Positions 38,148-51,141 of a stretch of 64,000 nucleotides of DNA are shown here, piece after piece. Numbering within the stretch: the stretch's first letter is position 1; each line of letters opens with the position of its first letter. Origin of the DNA: Temnopleurus reevesii (Eukaryota > Echinodermata > Echinoidea > Temnopleuroida > Temnopleuridae); NCBI GenBank assembly GCA_036244855.1, contig BQKZ01000125.1:147286-211285 (forward strand), in the 5' to 3' direction. The position numbers and the translations under genes were made by a program. Under the pieces are notes generated by a model that did not search any database, was not told where the DNA came from, and saw only the letters and a list, made by a program, of their open reading frames with translations.

Positions 38148-39680
38148 CTAAGACAGATTATACAGGGTAGCATGACTAGTCTCCTTCAATACATTCAGCA
38201 TAAATGTTACTATTCTAATTAGTATAAAGCTCATTTTTTTAACACATTGCCTTGAAAATAAACAAAGTGCAACGCAGGAGGGATTATAAAACTTGGAGCA
38301 GGTAGGGAAGAATGTAGGTCTTTTCAGGGATGTAGAAAATACTCTTGAATGTAGTTTATTTATGAGATGAATTTGCAAGCTTGCAGTGTAATATAGAATT
38401 TATCATGACACATTTAATCTGCATATTTATTATTCCTGATATTTATTGACATGATGTGAATATATACAAGAGAGATGCATTATACGAGGGGAAGCAGGTG
38501 CGATCCAACAAACTTTCCCCCCATATGCATGCTTCTGAAGGATACATTCTTATGTTCCACATAAATATGGTCAGGCAATGACAACTCATAACTGGTTTGT
38601 AGTAGACTAATTGTAATAATTGATCGCAGGATTGGATCTATGAATTTGCACAATGCTTTGTCATGAAGATTTGTTAAGACATTTTTTTTCCTATGGACAA
38701 AAGTATAATGTTACCAGAGTAATCTTTCTCTGCATGACTTCATGTTAGCGTGTTAGAGTTCTGCAATGGATAAAGTGTTTTGGATATTATCCATGATCTG
38801 GGTCCTGTCTCATAAAATTCATCATTTTGATTCGGTAACAACATTACAGATAGTAATTACAGACAATCTGGATGGGAGACTGATCTAAAGTTAACCATGA
38901 ATGGTAATCTGAATGAAATGGACCCAGGAATGCTTTAAAAATTGTTTTCTGGCTCATCATAGAACAATTATAAATGATATATCTAATGAAGATGACGCTC
39001 AGTGTATCCAAGGAACTAATAATTCCTTGATATACTGCTGTATGTAGTCTTGGCAAGATCATATATTTCATAACCAACATACTATTTCCATTGTAGACTC
39101 GAAGTCGCACAAAGATTTCCTTTTGGACGAAGTTCTACCCCGGTCATGTCAGTGTTGCATTCATGTGTAAATAAATAGTCATATACCACTGTAGCTGGTA
39201 GAATTATGTACAAAGATTGTACAGACGAAAGGATAGAAAATAATGAAGCATCAAGATACTACCTCAAAGAAAACAACGCACTTTCCATTAGTAGATTGGA
39301 CCAGAAGTAAAGCTTCATTTTGTATAGGTAACAAACCCAAGTCATACTAAGTTTTTATTTCTCTTGTAAAAATCATAATGTATCTGCATGAATGCAAACT
39401 CAGCATGAATTGTATGCATCAGTTACTTATTTAAATCAATTTAATAGCCATTATTTTTTTAACCCCTCTTTCCTGCACAAAGGGTAATATGTTTGTGATA
39501 GAATAACACTGTACTTTTCTTCTGTTGCAAATTCATGTTATATTTGAGTTTCATTTGCACGCCAGTGGATAAATCATAAATTTAGTGGGTTCCAGGAAAA
39601 CGTTAAGTCCTTCACTCACTGCTAGGGGAAACTGTGGTTAAATTGTGGTACTTTTCATCTGCCCACATCCAAAAGTGGCA

Positions 39681-40097
39681 TTAAAGCCCAAGTACAGTTT
39701 TGGTAAAAGCGAATATTTTTATCACCAGATTTTGTCTTCAAATCTATATGGAATGAAATATAAACATATTGCACAAAAGATTTTGGGAAAAGCTATAACC
39801 TAAAATGTGCAAAATTTTTTAGTATAACTTCCCATGCTCTGGATGAAGATTTCAGAATTTAATTCTTGTGTATATCATTCTATTGTCAAATCTCGGAAAT
39901 AACTTTGTATATGCAAAATAATGCTATAACCAAGAAGGGGCGCTAAATATGCTTTAACGGTCAAATTTTCAAAAGAATCAGTTTGTAAAAAAAATATGCT
40001 TATGGTCTCAAAATATGTATAAAAATTACATGTCATGATAAAACATCCCCAAAATTCACATTTCTTCATCTTTACCAAAACTATACTTCGGCTTTAA
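39681..40097. mobile_element. Family A element, copy 2 (shorter)
   Basis: Same TTAA ends and inner blocks, 417 bp, lacking part of the middle including the CCCCCGACGC segment. Confidence 0.88.
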
Positions 40098-42404
40098 AGA
40101 AGAGGATATTTTCCCTAGTTTGAGTGAGTGCATCGATTCCCTTAATAACACCGTTTAGCCTTCATCAGGTGAAAATAAGAGGTATTCATAAAGCTAAGAT
40201 CTGTAGTGCAGAAAATTCACATCATAAGAACATTTTATGAATTGAAAGTCTGAATGTGGTACAAGTCCATCATACATCTCAAGTTTTGTAATTCCTCTCA
40301 CATGCATTACTACAGAAGAACACAACTTAAATGGTACATCCTTTGTTTAGTAATACTTGGAAAACTTTTATTCAACAGCATGTGCCGCCAAAATTGTTGG
40401 TGACCTTATGGTAAAAAATGCGGAGTTTTCGTTCCTGCAATGAATCTAAATTCTGACAACCTGTTCAAAGATGTGGATCATGTCGTAAAGCTCCTCATTA
40501 TCTCAGCATATATTGCGTCACATTGCCCCGATTTTTCCTCATTCAATGAAAACACAATAATTCCATGGGTCGGTTTCCCTTTAAATGTTCATGTAATATA
40601 TTTCTACAGGGGCCCCAAAATGAAATTTTTGTTTGTTCCCATTAGTCCAAGGTTAACACATGTTACCGCTTTTTTTTTTTTATAGAGTAAGGATTATGTG
40701 TTTATATGATTGATTTGTACCTCAACAATTTTAACTTACTCTCATTGTTGCAAAGCTGCTAAACATTCTGGAATATGCATCAGGTGAATAGCCGAGAGTT
40801 TTGTTATTGTTTGCCATGTGTTACATTATTTTAATATTGACCTCCTGCACATTCTTGAATGGTTGGCATCTCTTTGAGTTTGTAGAGTAGATAGTATGCT
40901 ATGTATTGTAGAAGTCTCTCTCTCTCTCTTTGTGATCAACATCACCGGAAGTATCATGTCATTTAATTCATTAAAAACAAGTGTTACAAAATAATCTATC
41001 ATTTCTGCCTTTTTTTTTTTTTCTTTTTTACATCGTTTGCCACCCTGTCTATGTTTCTTGAAGGAACCTAATCTTTCTTGCATTTCGAGGTTTAAAGATA
41101 TAGATTCGATATGTTAAACGAGCTAATGTATTCACAAGTTGCTTTACATGCCTAAATATATCTATGTAGGAGTACATTTTTCCTCGTATTCTGTGTCCAA
41201 CAGGTCAATCCACCATTGTTCCTACGGTGTGCTTTAGAGCGGTGGTTGGTGTGAGTTCGCGTTCATTTTGTACGTGAAGCATGTTCTGTGAGGAAGTAGC
41301 AGCAGGTTGTTTTGTTTTGCGATAATTAAGCCATTTCTAGGTCGATTTCATTCAAACAAACTATGAACATGCTCTAATTATACTATTGAAAAACTGCATT
41401 ATGGTAATAATTTTACTTCAGCTCGCAAACTAGTTAATTATCTGAAGCGCCCTCCTCCCAAAACTGGTCTTTCGCTTTAACGATGGTTAAATTTTACTGC
41501 AATTTAGCCCGTGGCAAAATGTTACATTTTATTGCAGCTTTGTTAGCTCCCATTGCAAGTACATAGATAGCCATCGCTTTTGGTTAATTTTCATACAGTG
41601 ATCATTTGAATTGATACCAGTCTGGAATGAAATAGTAGCATATAGCACAATCACTATATACTCTACTGAGTTGCAAGCCAGTATTGCCTTCAACCTGTTG
41701 ATAACAGTTGAAATACAAGTATTATATCCAATTCATATACCGGTACATAAAATGGCCTATAGTGAATGACAAAATTATTAATGAAAAATAAATGACCAGA
41801 CATATTTTGTCATTGGACAAGATGTTTACATGGATTCGACTATTACATGCACAGTAACTTGTAATAATTTGTCAGTATGCATTAATACATTCACTCAAAG
41901 TACTGCCCTTATCTTCTCAAATATCAGGCATGAGCAGAGTTTCTTTATGTGCACACATTGAGCATTCCTTGTGAAAACACTCGCTTCTCATGACAAAGAA
42001 CCAACACAGGCTTAGTAATGCATTATGCTCCCTAAACAATACAATGTCCTTCCTTTACAAGCTGCTGTGGTTGGAGAATGCCTGAAAGGTGAATAAAAGA
42101 ATTGGAAAGAGTAAATCCTACACTATAAAGGGCAGATGTTGCTAGAAAGTTTCAATTGGCAGGTTTACTAGTAGATTCAAACTTTATATGTACTCGACAC
42201 ACTAGGGTTGTTATTGACAATAGGGAACTTTGTTGAACGCTTGCCAGACATAGCAACGAGTAAGGTATGTAACCTGGGTTCCAAGTACCATTATTGTAGT
42301 TCAACTGTTACAAAATTAAAATATACAAATAAACCAGCCCACGTCTATTCATTGTAAATCCAATGCAATACATTGCGAATTGAAAGTAACATTTTTATTA
42401 ATGC

Positions 42405-42598
42405 GCCCACTGCTCAAGAAAACAATGATTTTTATTGCTGCGATCAACTACAACTTGCAATTGATCACAAATTTCTAGCAACACAACAAAGGGGGTATTG
42501 TTAAAAAGTTGCATTTGGTCGCAAATCAATTCCAAATTGTGACGCGCATGATTTTGATTGGCGTGTTCCAATCAATTACAACTTTTGAACAACACCCC
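42405..42598. mobile_element. Foldback element, family F, copy 2 plus a solo arm
   Basis: A shortened full copy at 42492-42598 (GGGTATTGTTAAAAAG to CTTTTGAACAACACCCC) lies directly after a lone right arm at about 42405-42486 ending CTAGCAACACAAC. Confidence 0.7.
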
Positions 42599-42946
42599 TT
42601 GTGTGAGGGATTGCCGTGAATGGCATATGTTTGTACAATCTGATACTTTTTACACAGAATTTCAGACCAACACAGATCTAGCCCACATTTAGGTCCAAAT
42701 GCAGGACCAACAGTGCAACCACATTCACACTAGCCTATGTGGGTCCACAGTAGGGGTGCCCTTCATCATATTCCCCCTCGGGGAGCTTTAGACTGGCCCT
42801 AAAGTGGTCACTGAAAAGGGTCTTTGTTGATTGTAGTCATTATGTGACCTCGCATGCTTTCATTCCCCAGAGGTTCTTGACCTGGAACACAAAGGAAGAA
42901 AGTGAACATTTCCAAGTAAAGAGAGAGGGCATAAGTGAGAGTTACA

Positions 42947-43310
42947 GAGATGCCAACTGTTCCGGAATGAGCATGAGGTCACAATTTATCTGCTTACATA
43001 GCTGCCAACTATTACTAATTTTGGCCTCAGATCTGTCAAGTTATGTGTGAAATCAGGTGGAGAATACCAATTTTTCAAACATAGCACCATGCACTTCAAT
43101 GTAAAATATGTGAAGATTAATTTGTTCCATTATCATTACACATTACTACTGGCTCATACTGGCAGCTATGCAATAAGAAGGTGAATAATGCATGTAGCTG
43201 AACAAAATAGAGATCAATAATTACATATCAGCCATTCTCTCAAAATAAATACCTTGAATACATATCCAATTACACACCTCATGCCTATACTCCTGAACAG
43301 TTGGCATCTC
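42947..43310. repeat. Foldback sharing the GATGCCAAC terminus
   Basis: AGAGATGCCAACTGTTCCGG at the left pairs with CTGAACAGTTGGCATCTC at the right; inner arms share GCATGAGGT and ACCTCATGC. Confidence 0.68.
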
Positions 43311-43901
43311 AGGAGCTGTGTGACCCAAATTAAACACACTCTCCTCAAATTCCAGCTGAAATGTTTGTTGGTACATGGTTAGTGAGCAAATGGTAAACAA
43401 AGGCAAACAATAGCATTTCTGTTAGGCTTGTCAGCCAAAATAACTTTCCTTTTGTGACCCAATTCCAAAGAAGTCACATGAATAATCAAATTCCCCCCCC
43501 CCTTTTTTTTGACCCTCTGAATTGTCTACCATGTGTTAAAAAAAAGCAATTTTGTCAATGTGATCATCATAAAGAAAAGTTCCATCTTCAGATCATTTCT
43601 TTTCAAGTGGAGCTTGACCACAGTAATTTCAAACACAAAATTCTATCTGAAATGTTCATGCTAGTGCAACAAGTAATTGAAATATATATGAATATATATT
43701 CAATGAGTTTTGTAAGAATTTATATTGACCCTCTAGGTAAAAAATTTGTGTTTGCTTATTTCCAACATTTGAAAATGTATGCCTTTCAGAATAAAAATAC
43801 AACAGAATTATAGGAGCTAGAGGTCAAATAGAACATGACTTTGAGCGATGATTCAATTGGGTAACATTATGTCCAATTGGAATGTTCTACAGAGGGAACA
43901 T

Positions 43902-44044
43902 CCCCGTAACATAAAGCTTTGCGATTAATCGCTATTTGATTTTGCGATCGATTGCAAACTTTAGTACATGATTTGCCATAGACTTGCGATTGATATCAAT
44001 CGCTATCAGATTAGCAATTAATCGCAAACCTTTATGTTACGGGG
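43902..44044. mobile_element. Foldback element, family E, copy 2
   Basis: CCCCGTAACATAAAG to CTTTATGTTACGGGG; shares the CATGATTTGCCATAGACTTG-like core with copy 1. Confidence 0.82.
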
Positions 44045-45088
44045 CCCTTATATAATGAAATAGCCAGTTTAGGAGGTGAATAATGATTGCATTTTTTGTC
44101 CCAGTTAACCATCCGGATCTATTGTCTAACACTACTTGAAAAAATGGCATGTGTGTAGCGCGACTGAGGTATGAGTTTGTTCTTCTAAATAGACCACTTT
44201 CGTAATGTATTCAAATTTTATGCATGCTACTTTTTGTCAACCCGATGTAAAATAATGATATTTCCAACGAAGGAATGTGTATAGCATGCAGTGTTTGTTG
44301 CTAGGTCAAGATATAATATTTGTCCAATCTAGCAACAAGCATAGGCCAGTACCATTCTGACTTTTGTATCATCATTATTTTTGACATCTCATTACAAAGT
44401 TCATCTTGGGGCAAACAAGAATAAATTTCACATCCTGTTCTTTCTTTCTCTCCACCACCTCCATTAGCTTTCTCTATATACATTTGTGTTCACTTCATTT
44501 TCCTATGATCAAGATTCTGCTAGGATCGAGAGCTCAAGCTTTCTTTGACTTCAAGGATAAATTTGAATCCATTACAAAAGTGGTCTATTTGAATTCTACG
44601 ATAAAGTCAAACTTTGTCTTTCACATCCTCAATCTGCTATAATGGCAGTGACAAAAATACCATATTATACGTGTTCCTATACGAACATACACACAATAAT
44701 CATCAAATTTTGTGTAAGCATTGTAAGATATCTCAAATTCAACCCAAAGTAGTCTGGGCTATTTCAATTTTTTTATGCCTAAAAAACCGAGGGAGAGGGC
44801 TTGTTCAGCCCTCCACCTTGAGGTTTTAGCTGCAGAGAGAGAAAAGAGAGTAAAATTTGACACATGCATTCACTGTATGTAAAAATGCATACTCAAGAAT
44901 TTTCTTTTGAAAAATCACATCCGCTCATTAATTATGCATGATATGCATATTTAGGCATTTAAAAAGTATCTGAAGCAAAAAAAATCGGACGTACGGACAT
45001 ATAGAGCGTAAGCTGAACATGAACAAGTCATTTATTTGTTTATAACTCAACGACTGATCCACATCATGTTGGATAAAATTATTTATGG

Positions 45089-45608
45089 TTAAAGCCCAAG
45101 TAAAGTTTTGGTAAAAGCGAATATTTTTATCGCCAAATTCTGTCTTCAAATCTATATAAAATGAAATATAGTATCATGAAAATGTTGCACAAAAGATTGT
45201 GTAAAAAATGAACGAGTTTTAGAAAAGCTATAACCTAAAATGTGCAAAATATTTCAATGTCGTGTCCCCCGACACTAATTCAATATTTTCTTTCTTGATA
45301 AAAGACAACTTCTCATGCACAGAATTGGATGAAATTTTCAGAATTTTATTATTGTGTGTACCTTTTTATCATTCTATTGTCAAATGTCGGAAATAATGTT
45401 GTATATGCCCGATAACAAGCAAAATATTGTTATAACCAAGAGAGGGCACTATATCAGATTTAACGGTCAAATTCAAATTTTCAATAAAATCAGTTCGTAA
45501 AAAAAATATGCTCTGGTCTCAAACAAAATGTTAATAAGAATAAGAATGATAAACATCCCCAATATTCACATTTTTTTCATCTTTACCAAAACTACACTTG
45601 GGCTTTAA
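45089..45608. mobile_element. Family A element, copy 3
   Basis: TTAA-AGCCCAAGTAAAGTTTT to CACTTGGGCT-TTAA, 520 bp, same orientation as copies 1 and 2. Confidence 0.88.
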
Positions 45609-45952
45609 TTTAATGCACTTAAGCAATATACAGATTATATTTTTTAACTCAGATACCCTTTAACATTTGCAAACTCAATTGAAAAAATATATTCAAGTGA
45701 AACTTAGTACTGACGTTGGAGAAAACAATCCCAGTTTTATGATAAACAATTTAGCATGAGTGAAAGTAAATATTTTTTTAAAGATTACATATGTTAATTG
45801 AACTTGGAAAACATAACATATGCAAGTATGTCAAACACACAAAGAACAGGAAATAGAATTGCTATGAGAAATAATGCTTAGCAGGCGATTATTTCAATCT
45901 GGTGAAAAGATGATATAATTACATAATTCAAATATTTTACTTAAATTTCTAA

Positions 45953-46133
45953 TACAGTGGAAACTCGGTATAACGAGGTGCTTGGGACTATCAAAAAATA
46001 CCTTGTTAGAGCAGTAATCTCTTTATGGCAGAGTTAAAAAACAGTAAGTTATAAAGAACTGGGATCAAATTTTTTACCTCTTTATAGCAGATATTGTTTT
46101 CACAGATCTCTTTTACACTGCGTTTCCACTGTA
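45953..46133. mobile_element. pogo-like TA-flanked element
   Basis: TA-CAGTGGAAACTCGGTATAA at the left and CGTTTCCACTG-TA at the right, 181 bp. The CAGT...GGTATAACGAGG terminus is the style of Tc1/mariner pogo-type MITEs. Confidence 0.78.
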
Positions 46134-46964
46134 CCTACATAATTGTATCAGATTCATTCAGACATTGATGCAGATAGAGACATTTTCAACATAGATTTGT
46201 AAACATAGGATAAACTATACCAAAAACATTTCTAATAATGAGAGATTGCATTTCTGAGAATGTCATTATATAATAAAAGTAAGGCACTAATCTTTATGTT
46301 TCTTATGCTAGAAGAACAAACTATTTTGGTAAATGTCTACATGTTTTTTACCCTGCAAACTGCAAACTTTGACCTTCGACTCACTGAGCCCGCAATAGAG
46401 TCAACTCCCCCGGCACAACTTTAAAATTCTATGCAGACAAATACAAAAACGGCTAATTGCCTCTTTGATTTCAGAAAAAGAACTTAACTACCTGAATGCC
46501 TTTTTTGGGAGGTTGATGAAACTACAGTTTAGGAGCTCTTTTGAAGAAAAAATAGACCAATTCAGCCTTTCTTTTCAGATCTCTAATTTTCCTCTTGTAG
46601 ATGGACAATTCTAGACAATCATTAAAAAAATTTCCTTTTAATCATCACAAGGTCATTTTTGTTCTTGGTTCCATGAAGAATGGCTTTAGAACTCCCCCAT
46701 CGTAAAGAAGTGAATCACAGTGCTTGCAATGCTCTACTCCTTCAAAGTCACTGAATAATGACATGCTAATCAACAAAAACCTCTAAAGCAGCTCATCTAG
46801 GATTTCACTCAGACAAGACAAATACAAGCTCAGGGTCTCTGTCAACTGTAACCCAGATTGTAATTATTTTGAAATCCTCAGAAACTATGCTTTGCTCTTA
46901 AAGTCATGAAGCCATTGGACACTTGGTGAACGCAAAACTGTCTTCCATCAATTTTTCCAAGATT

Positions 46965-46970
46965 TTTATT
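46965..46970 (-). terminator. Candidate polyadenylation signal for ORC4
   Basis: TTTATT on the + strand, AATAAA on the - strand, about 750 nt past the ORC4 stop; a variant ATTAAA lies just upstream at 47043-47038. If either is used, the whole 109-bp array falls inside the 3' UTR. Confidence 0.3.
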
Positions 46971-47077
46971 CTTTGGAAGCTCTTAGGAATGATCCTTTGC
47001 TAATCAAAATCCGTCTTCCTTTATCTGTGTCCAAGCTTTTAATTCTTTGGAAGTTCTTGGTAATGATCCTGTGCTAT

Positions 47078-47300
47078 TCAAGAAGCCATTGGATTCTTGG
47101 TCCAATGCAGTAGCTCGCTTGAACAAGATGGATAAGAGCTGAGATGATGTGATGTCACCAAAATAATCATGGTTCTGAACTCCTGTGTTCTCGTGGATGA
47201 CACTGTGCTGTGACCATGTTAGCCTTTACATCTGATTTCTAGGAAATGATCCTGTGCTAATCATGAAGCTATTAGATTCTTGGAACAATGCAGGCGTTCA
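47078..47300 (-). pseudogene. Older diverged copies of the ORC4 terminal exon
   Basis: At 47232-47078 a copy extends further into the exon ([37 protein letters not shown], stop) but has a two-base frameshift near its start and lost the QLAES codons. At about 47345-47245 another is shorter and carries in-frame stops. Both differ much more from the exon than the 109-bp units do, so duplication happened at more than one time. Confidence 0.75.
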
Positions 47301-47390
47301 CCTTCATAAGATGGCTAATGCTAAAGAGGCCTCTGCCATCTATGACGAAGAATAACATTTCTTAAAAGTTCTTAAACTCATAAATAGCAA

Positions 47391-47822
47391 AAACCTCATG
47401 AAGCCATTGGATTCTTGGCCCAATGCAGTAGTTCGCTTGGACACGATGTATAAGAACTGAGGGACTCTGCGAGCTGTGATGACGTGACCAAGATACTGTG
47501 TTAATCATGATGCCACTGGATTCTTGGCCCAATGCAGTAGTTCACTTGGACACAATAGATAAGAGCTGAGGGACTCTGCAAGCTGAGATGACGTGACCAA
47601 GATACTGTATTAATCATGAAGCCATTGGATTCTTGGCCCAATGCAGTAGTTCGCTTGGACATGATGGATATGAGCTGAGTGACTCTGCAAGCTGAGATGA
47701 CGTGACCAAGATACTGTGTTAATCATGATGCCATTGGATTCTTGGCCCAATGCAGTAGTTCGCTTGGACACGATGGATAAGAGCTGAGGGACTCTGCTAG
47801 TTGAGATGACGTGACCAAGATA
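47391..47822 (-). repeat. 109-bp tandem array made from the ORC4 terminal exon
   Basis: The ATTCTTGGCCCAATGCAGTA motif (+ strand) starts at 47411, 47520, 47629 and 47738, exactly 109 bp apart. The 47738 copy is the real exon end; the other three lie past its stop codon. Each unit carries the codons from ILVTSS to the stop plus about 20 bases, and all three extra copies keep an open frame (for example [10 protein letters not shown] and [15 protein letters not shown]), with only a few substitutions. Since 109 is not a multiple of three and each unit has its own stop, translation in series is not possible. Confidence 0.92.
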
Positions 47823-47917
47823 CTCATAGCTCTGTACTCCTTCTGGGTTCTCGTGGATGATGCTGTGGTGTGTTCTGCAGCCTTTACCAGCTCCAAGGCA
47901 ACTAGATGCTCAAATGC
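47723..47917 (-). CDS. ORC4: ORC4 last coding exon and stop
   Basis: Acceptor TTTCTGCAG before 47917, phase 0, 64 codons then TGA at 47725-47723. Encodes [49 protein letters not shown] and a short MAS tail. Human has AFEHLQQLELIKPME, QREYQLMKLLL and the ending WATSSLSWL, so the final residues are the least conserved. The 3' half of this exon is the most upstream copy of a 109-bp tandem array. Confidence 0.93.
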   Translation of the reverse strand, partial: AFEHLVALELVKAAEHTTASSTRTQKEYRAMSILVTSSQLAESLSSYPSCPSELLHWAKNPMAS

Positions 47918-50900
47918 CTGCAGAAAAGATCAATAATGGAGCAAACATCAATCTTCCTGCAAAAGAGCTAACTTATTTATTTTTGGAAAATAAAATCTGA
48001 ACTGCAAGATAGTCAAATCTGCCTCGGTCTAAAACTCAAATAATTGCTTAAGTCATAGTAATTTCTTTGAAAAACTAAAAAAAAAAAAAACTGTCTTATT
48101 CATTTCTTGGTCATCAAATTTCTCCCATATGAAAGAGTATTTTGTGACCCAAAAGTAGTTAGTAGATTTACCTGAATATACCCCAGATTTGTTTACGGTC
48201 AGTGCGTCTTCCTGATAACTTTGGTATTGCAAATTTAGACAAAATTTCTGTACTATTCTTTAAAAAATAGTAATGGCGTAGACAATGAAATCTCGAGACA
48301 AATTCACATCTTGCCAAGGTTCACAAGGTTCACAAGCAAGAGAATTCTCTTATAACACTTTTGTCCATGTGCAGCTGTGTTGTCCATGCTTGTAAGCATT
48401 ACACAGATTCACATTGTCATGCACAGACTTTGAGAATAATAAAGAATATTATTACAATTCAAAGGGAAAAGATTGTCATAGTAATTTTTTATATTTACAC
48501 TTTCATTTACACAAACAATCCTGAACTAAAAATGACCCTGAGAAATTACCAAACCAGTGTTAAACAATTTGTTTTTCAAATCAAAATCTGTGACGATTGT
48601 ATTAAAACATCAATTTGTCAAAATGACAGAACTGTAGTACAAGAGATTCATATACAGTGTACAGCTGTCCTTCAATTGGGAATTAAACACCGAATTTACG
48701 AGGAAACTTATCCCAATACTTTTTTGAACAGTTAGCAACTTTGATAAAGGTGTGGTCACACCGGCTGAGCGGAGCTGTAGCGGTCCTTTTTGTGGTAGGG
48801 ATTTAGTCTGCAACGACAGACCTGAGGCTTTCGGTGTGTGCATGCGCAAGAGCGTAAAAAAAGGTCTGCCTATGCACACACCTAACGCATAGGGTCTGTT
48901 CTTGCACACTAATTTCCTACCGCTAAAGGACCGCTACAGCTCCGCTCAGCAGGTGTGACCACACCTTAAACAGATGATCTAGATATCAATGCAAAATGAT
49001 CTGAAATCAATATAGTCTCTGTGGCAGACACCACCTAAAATATTGTTTTATTTAATTGATTGGCTTTTTAAAGAACCTTATATCATCATAATTAATCAGG
49101 AGGTCCTTTTTAATTTTTGCATTCTATAAAGAATTGCTGGATTCTGCTACTGTTACCTCTTCATATGTACAAGCACTGGTCTAAATTAAATAAAGGCAGT
49201 GGTTTAAATTTTTGAGAATTTTAGCTGATTCAGCTCGTGCAATGTTCATTATTCTAAGCCTTTGGTCAAATTAGGAACAATCTGAATTTTATTCACTATA
49301 TTTTAGGATACAAACAATTGACACTGATAATTTATCAGAAACCAGTCAGTCATTTAAATTTCTACCAAAATGCACTATGCGCGAATAAAAGCTCTGCAGG
49401 GAGGTTTGGCTACTAGAATGTGATTGTTACGCTCACGGTCACCCAAAGCCACATGCTTTCTGAGTACTGATCTTTTTTTTATTCTTTTGGGATACTAAAT
49501 GTCTCTTTTATTCAATCCGACTTTCAGATATTCATAGTTTCAAACATATCAAAGAGATCAAAACATTCAAACCAGGAATTGCGACGATTTAGCATTATTA
49601 GAAAATACCTTTATCAGGATGCTGAAGCGTATTACAACCAATTCTTTCTCAAAAATAAAAAAATAAAAATCAACATAATTAAAAAAAGAAGATGACAACA
49701 TATCTATAATTATAGATGTAAATGTTTATCTTATTCCAGATTTCCATCCTTCTTTCAGATATTCTTAATTTTAAGGATATCAAAACGATCAAAACATATA
49801 AACAGGTATTGCGATGACTTAGCATCATCCAAGAATACCTTAAACGAGGTGCTGAAGCCTGACAACCAAGCCTCTCTCAAAAAAAGGAAAAAATTAAAAT
49901 CAACATAATTAAAAAAGGAGATGAAAACTGTTCTGTAATTACAGAGATCATATCTTCTCCCGCTATGTCTAATTAAGGTAATGATCAAATTTTAAGTAAG
50001 GTTTCAAAAGAGTTCTGAGGAATTATAAGGGGGAATCCCTCCAAATGAAGGGAAGTATTGGTAGGGAAAACACCATTAAAGCCCAAGTATAGTTTTGGTA
50101 AAGATGAAGAAATGTGACTTTTGGGGATGTTTATCATGACATGTAATTGTTATACACATTTTGAGACCATAGCATATTTTTTTTACGAACTGATTCTTTT
50201 TGAAAATTTGAATTTGACCGTTAAAATTTTATTTAGCGCCCTCTCTTGGTTATAACATTATTTTGCTTGTTATAGGGCATATATACAAAGTTATTTCCGA
50301 GATTTGACAATATAATGATATAGAGATATACACATCAATTAAATTCTGAAATTTCCATCCAATTCTGAGCATGGGAAGATGTCTTTTATCAAGAAAGAAA
50401 ATATTGAATTAGTGTCGTGGAGCACGACATTAAAAAAATTGCACATTTTAGGTTATAGCTTTTCCCAAACTCGTTCATTTTTCGCACAATCTTTTGTGCA
50501 ATATGTTTATGATACTATATTTCATTTCATATAGATTTGAAGGTAAAATCTGTAGAAAAAAATATTTGCTTTTACCAAAACTTTACTTGGGCTTTAAGCT
50601 CACATTACTTTGCATGACATAGTACTTTACAGACTGATATTGTGAAGCAATGTCGGAACCTAACCTTTGGGTTTGTTCACACATGAAGCAGTAGACAAGA
50701 AGGTTCAAGAGACAAAGATGATGACGACTTTAATGGGGAACTCGCCTCTAGAAATATTGTGCTTGAAATAAGTCTTGCCTTATCCCAACATGTATTGACA
50801 GTGCTTTACCTAGAAGCTGTGAAAAAAAAATCCACAGGCATTCTCGGGTAGGAATCGAACCCAAGATCTCCTGATGACTAGACAGGTGTCTTACCGCCAG

Positions 50901-51078
50901 ACTATAGATAGCCGATGGTACCAAACCCTACCAAAGTTGCCAACTCGACGATTCCCATCAGAGGACATCTTTAAAAGATCGAAAATTCATATTTTTCAAT
51001 GGATTGTCAGAATTCCCTTACATTTTCACAATTTGTTGTCTCATTTTTTGTTATTCACCAAGAGCACAATATTTCAAT

Positions 51079-51141
<63 letters not shown>

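Larger units (their letters stand above)
36401..46964. other. Region between the two convergent genes
   Basis: No protein or RNA gene recognised; every open frame here is short and without family features. It holds TTAA-flanked elements (39681-40097, 45089-45608), foldback elements (37978-38147, 42405-42598, 42947-43310, 43902-44044), a TA-flanked pogo-like element (45953-46133) and a CT run near 40917. The stretches 36940-37560 and 46140-46960 are repeat-poor and unexplained. Confidence 0.7.

Noticed and set aside
47391..47822. CRISPR-like direct repeats
   Set aside because: Units are contiguous 109-bp copies with no spacers, derive from an ORC4 exon, and the genome is eukaryotic.
48361..48735. 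124-codon + strand frame in the last ORC4 intron
   Set aside because: No recognisable domain, low-complexity AT-rich coding, overlaps the edge of no repeat or exon; not supportable as a gene.
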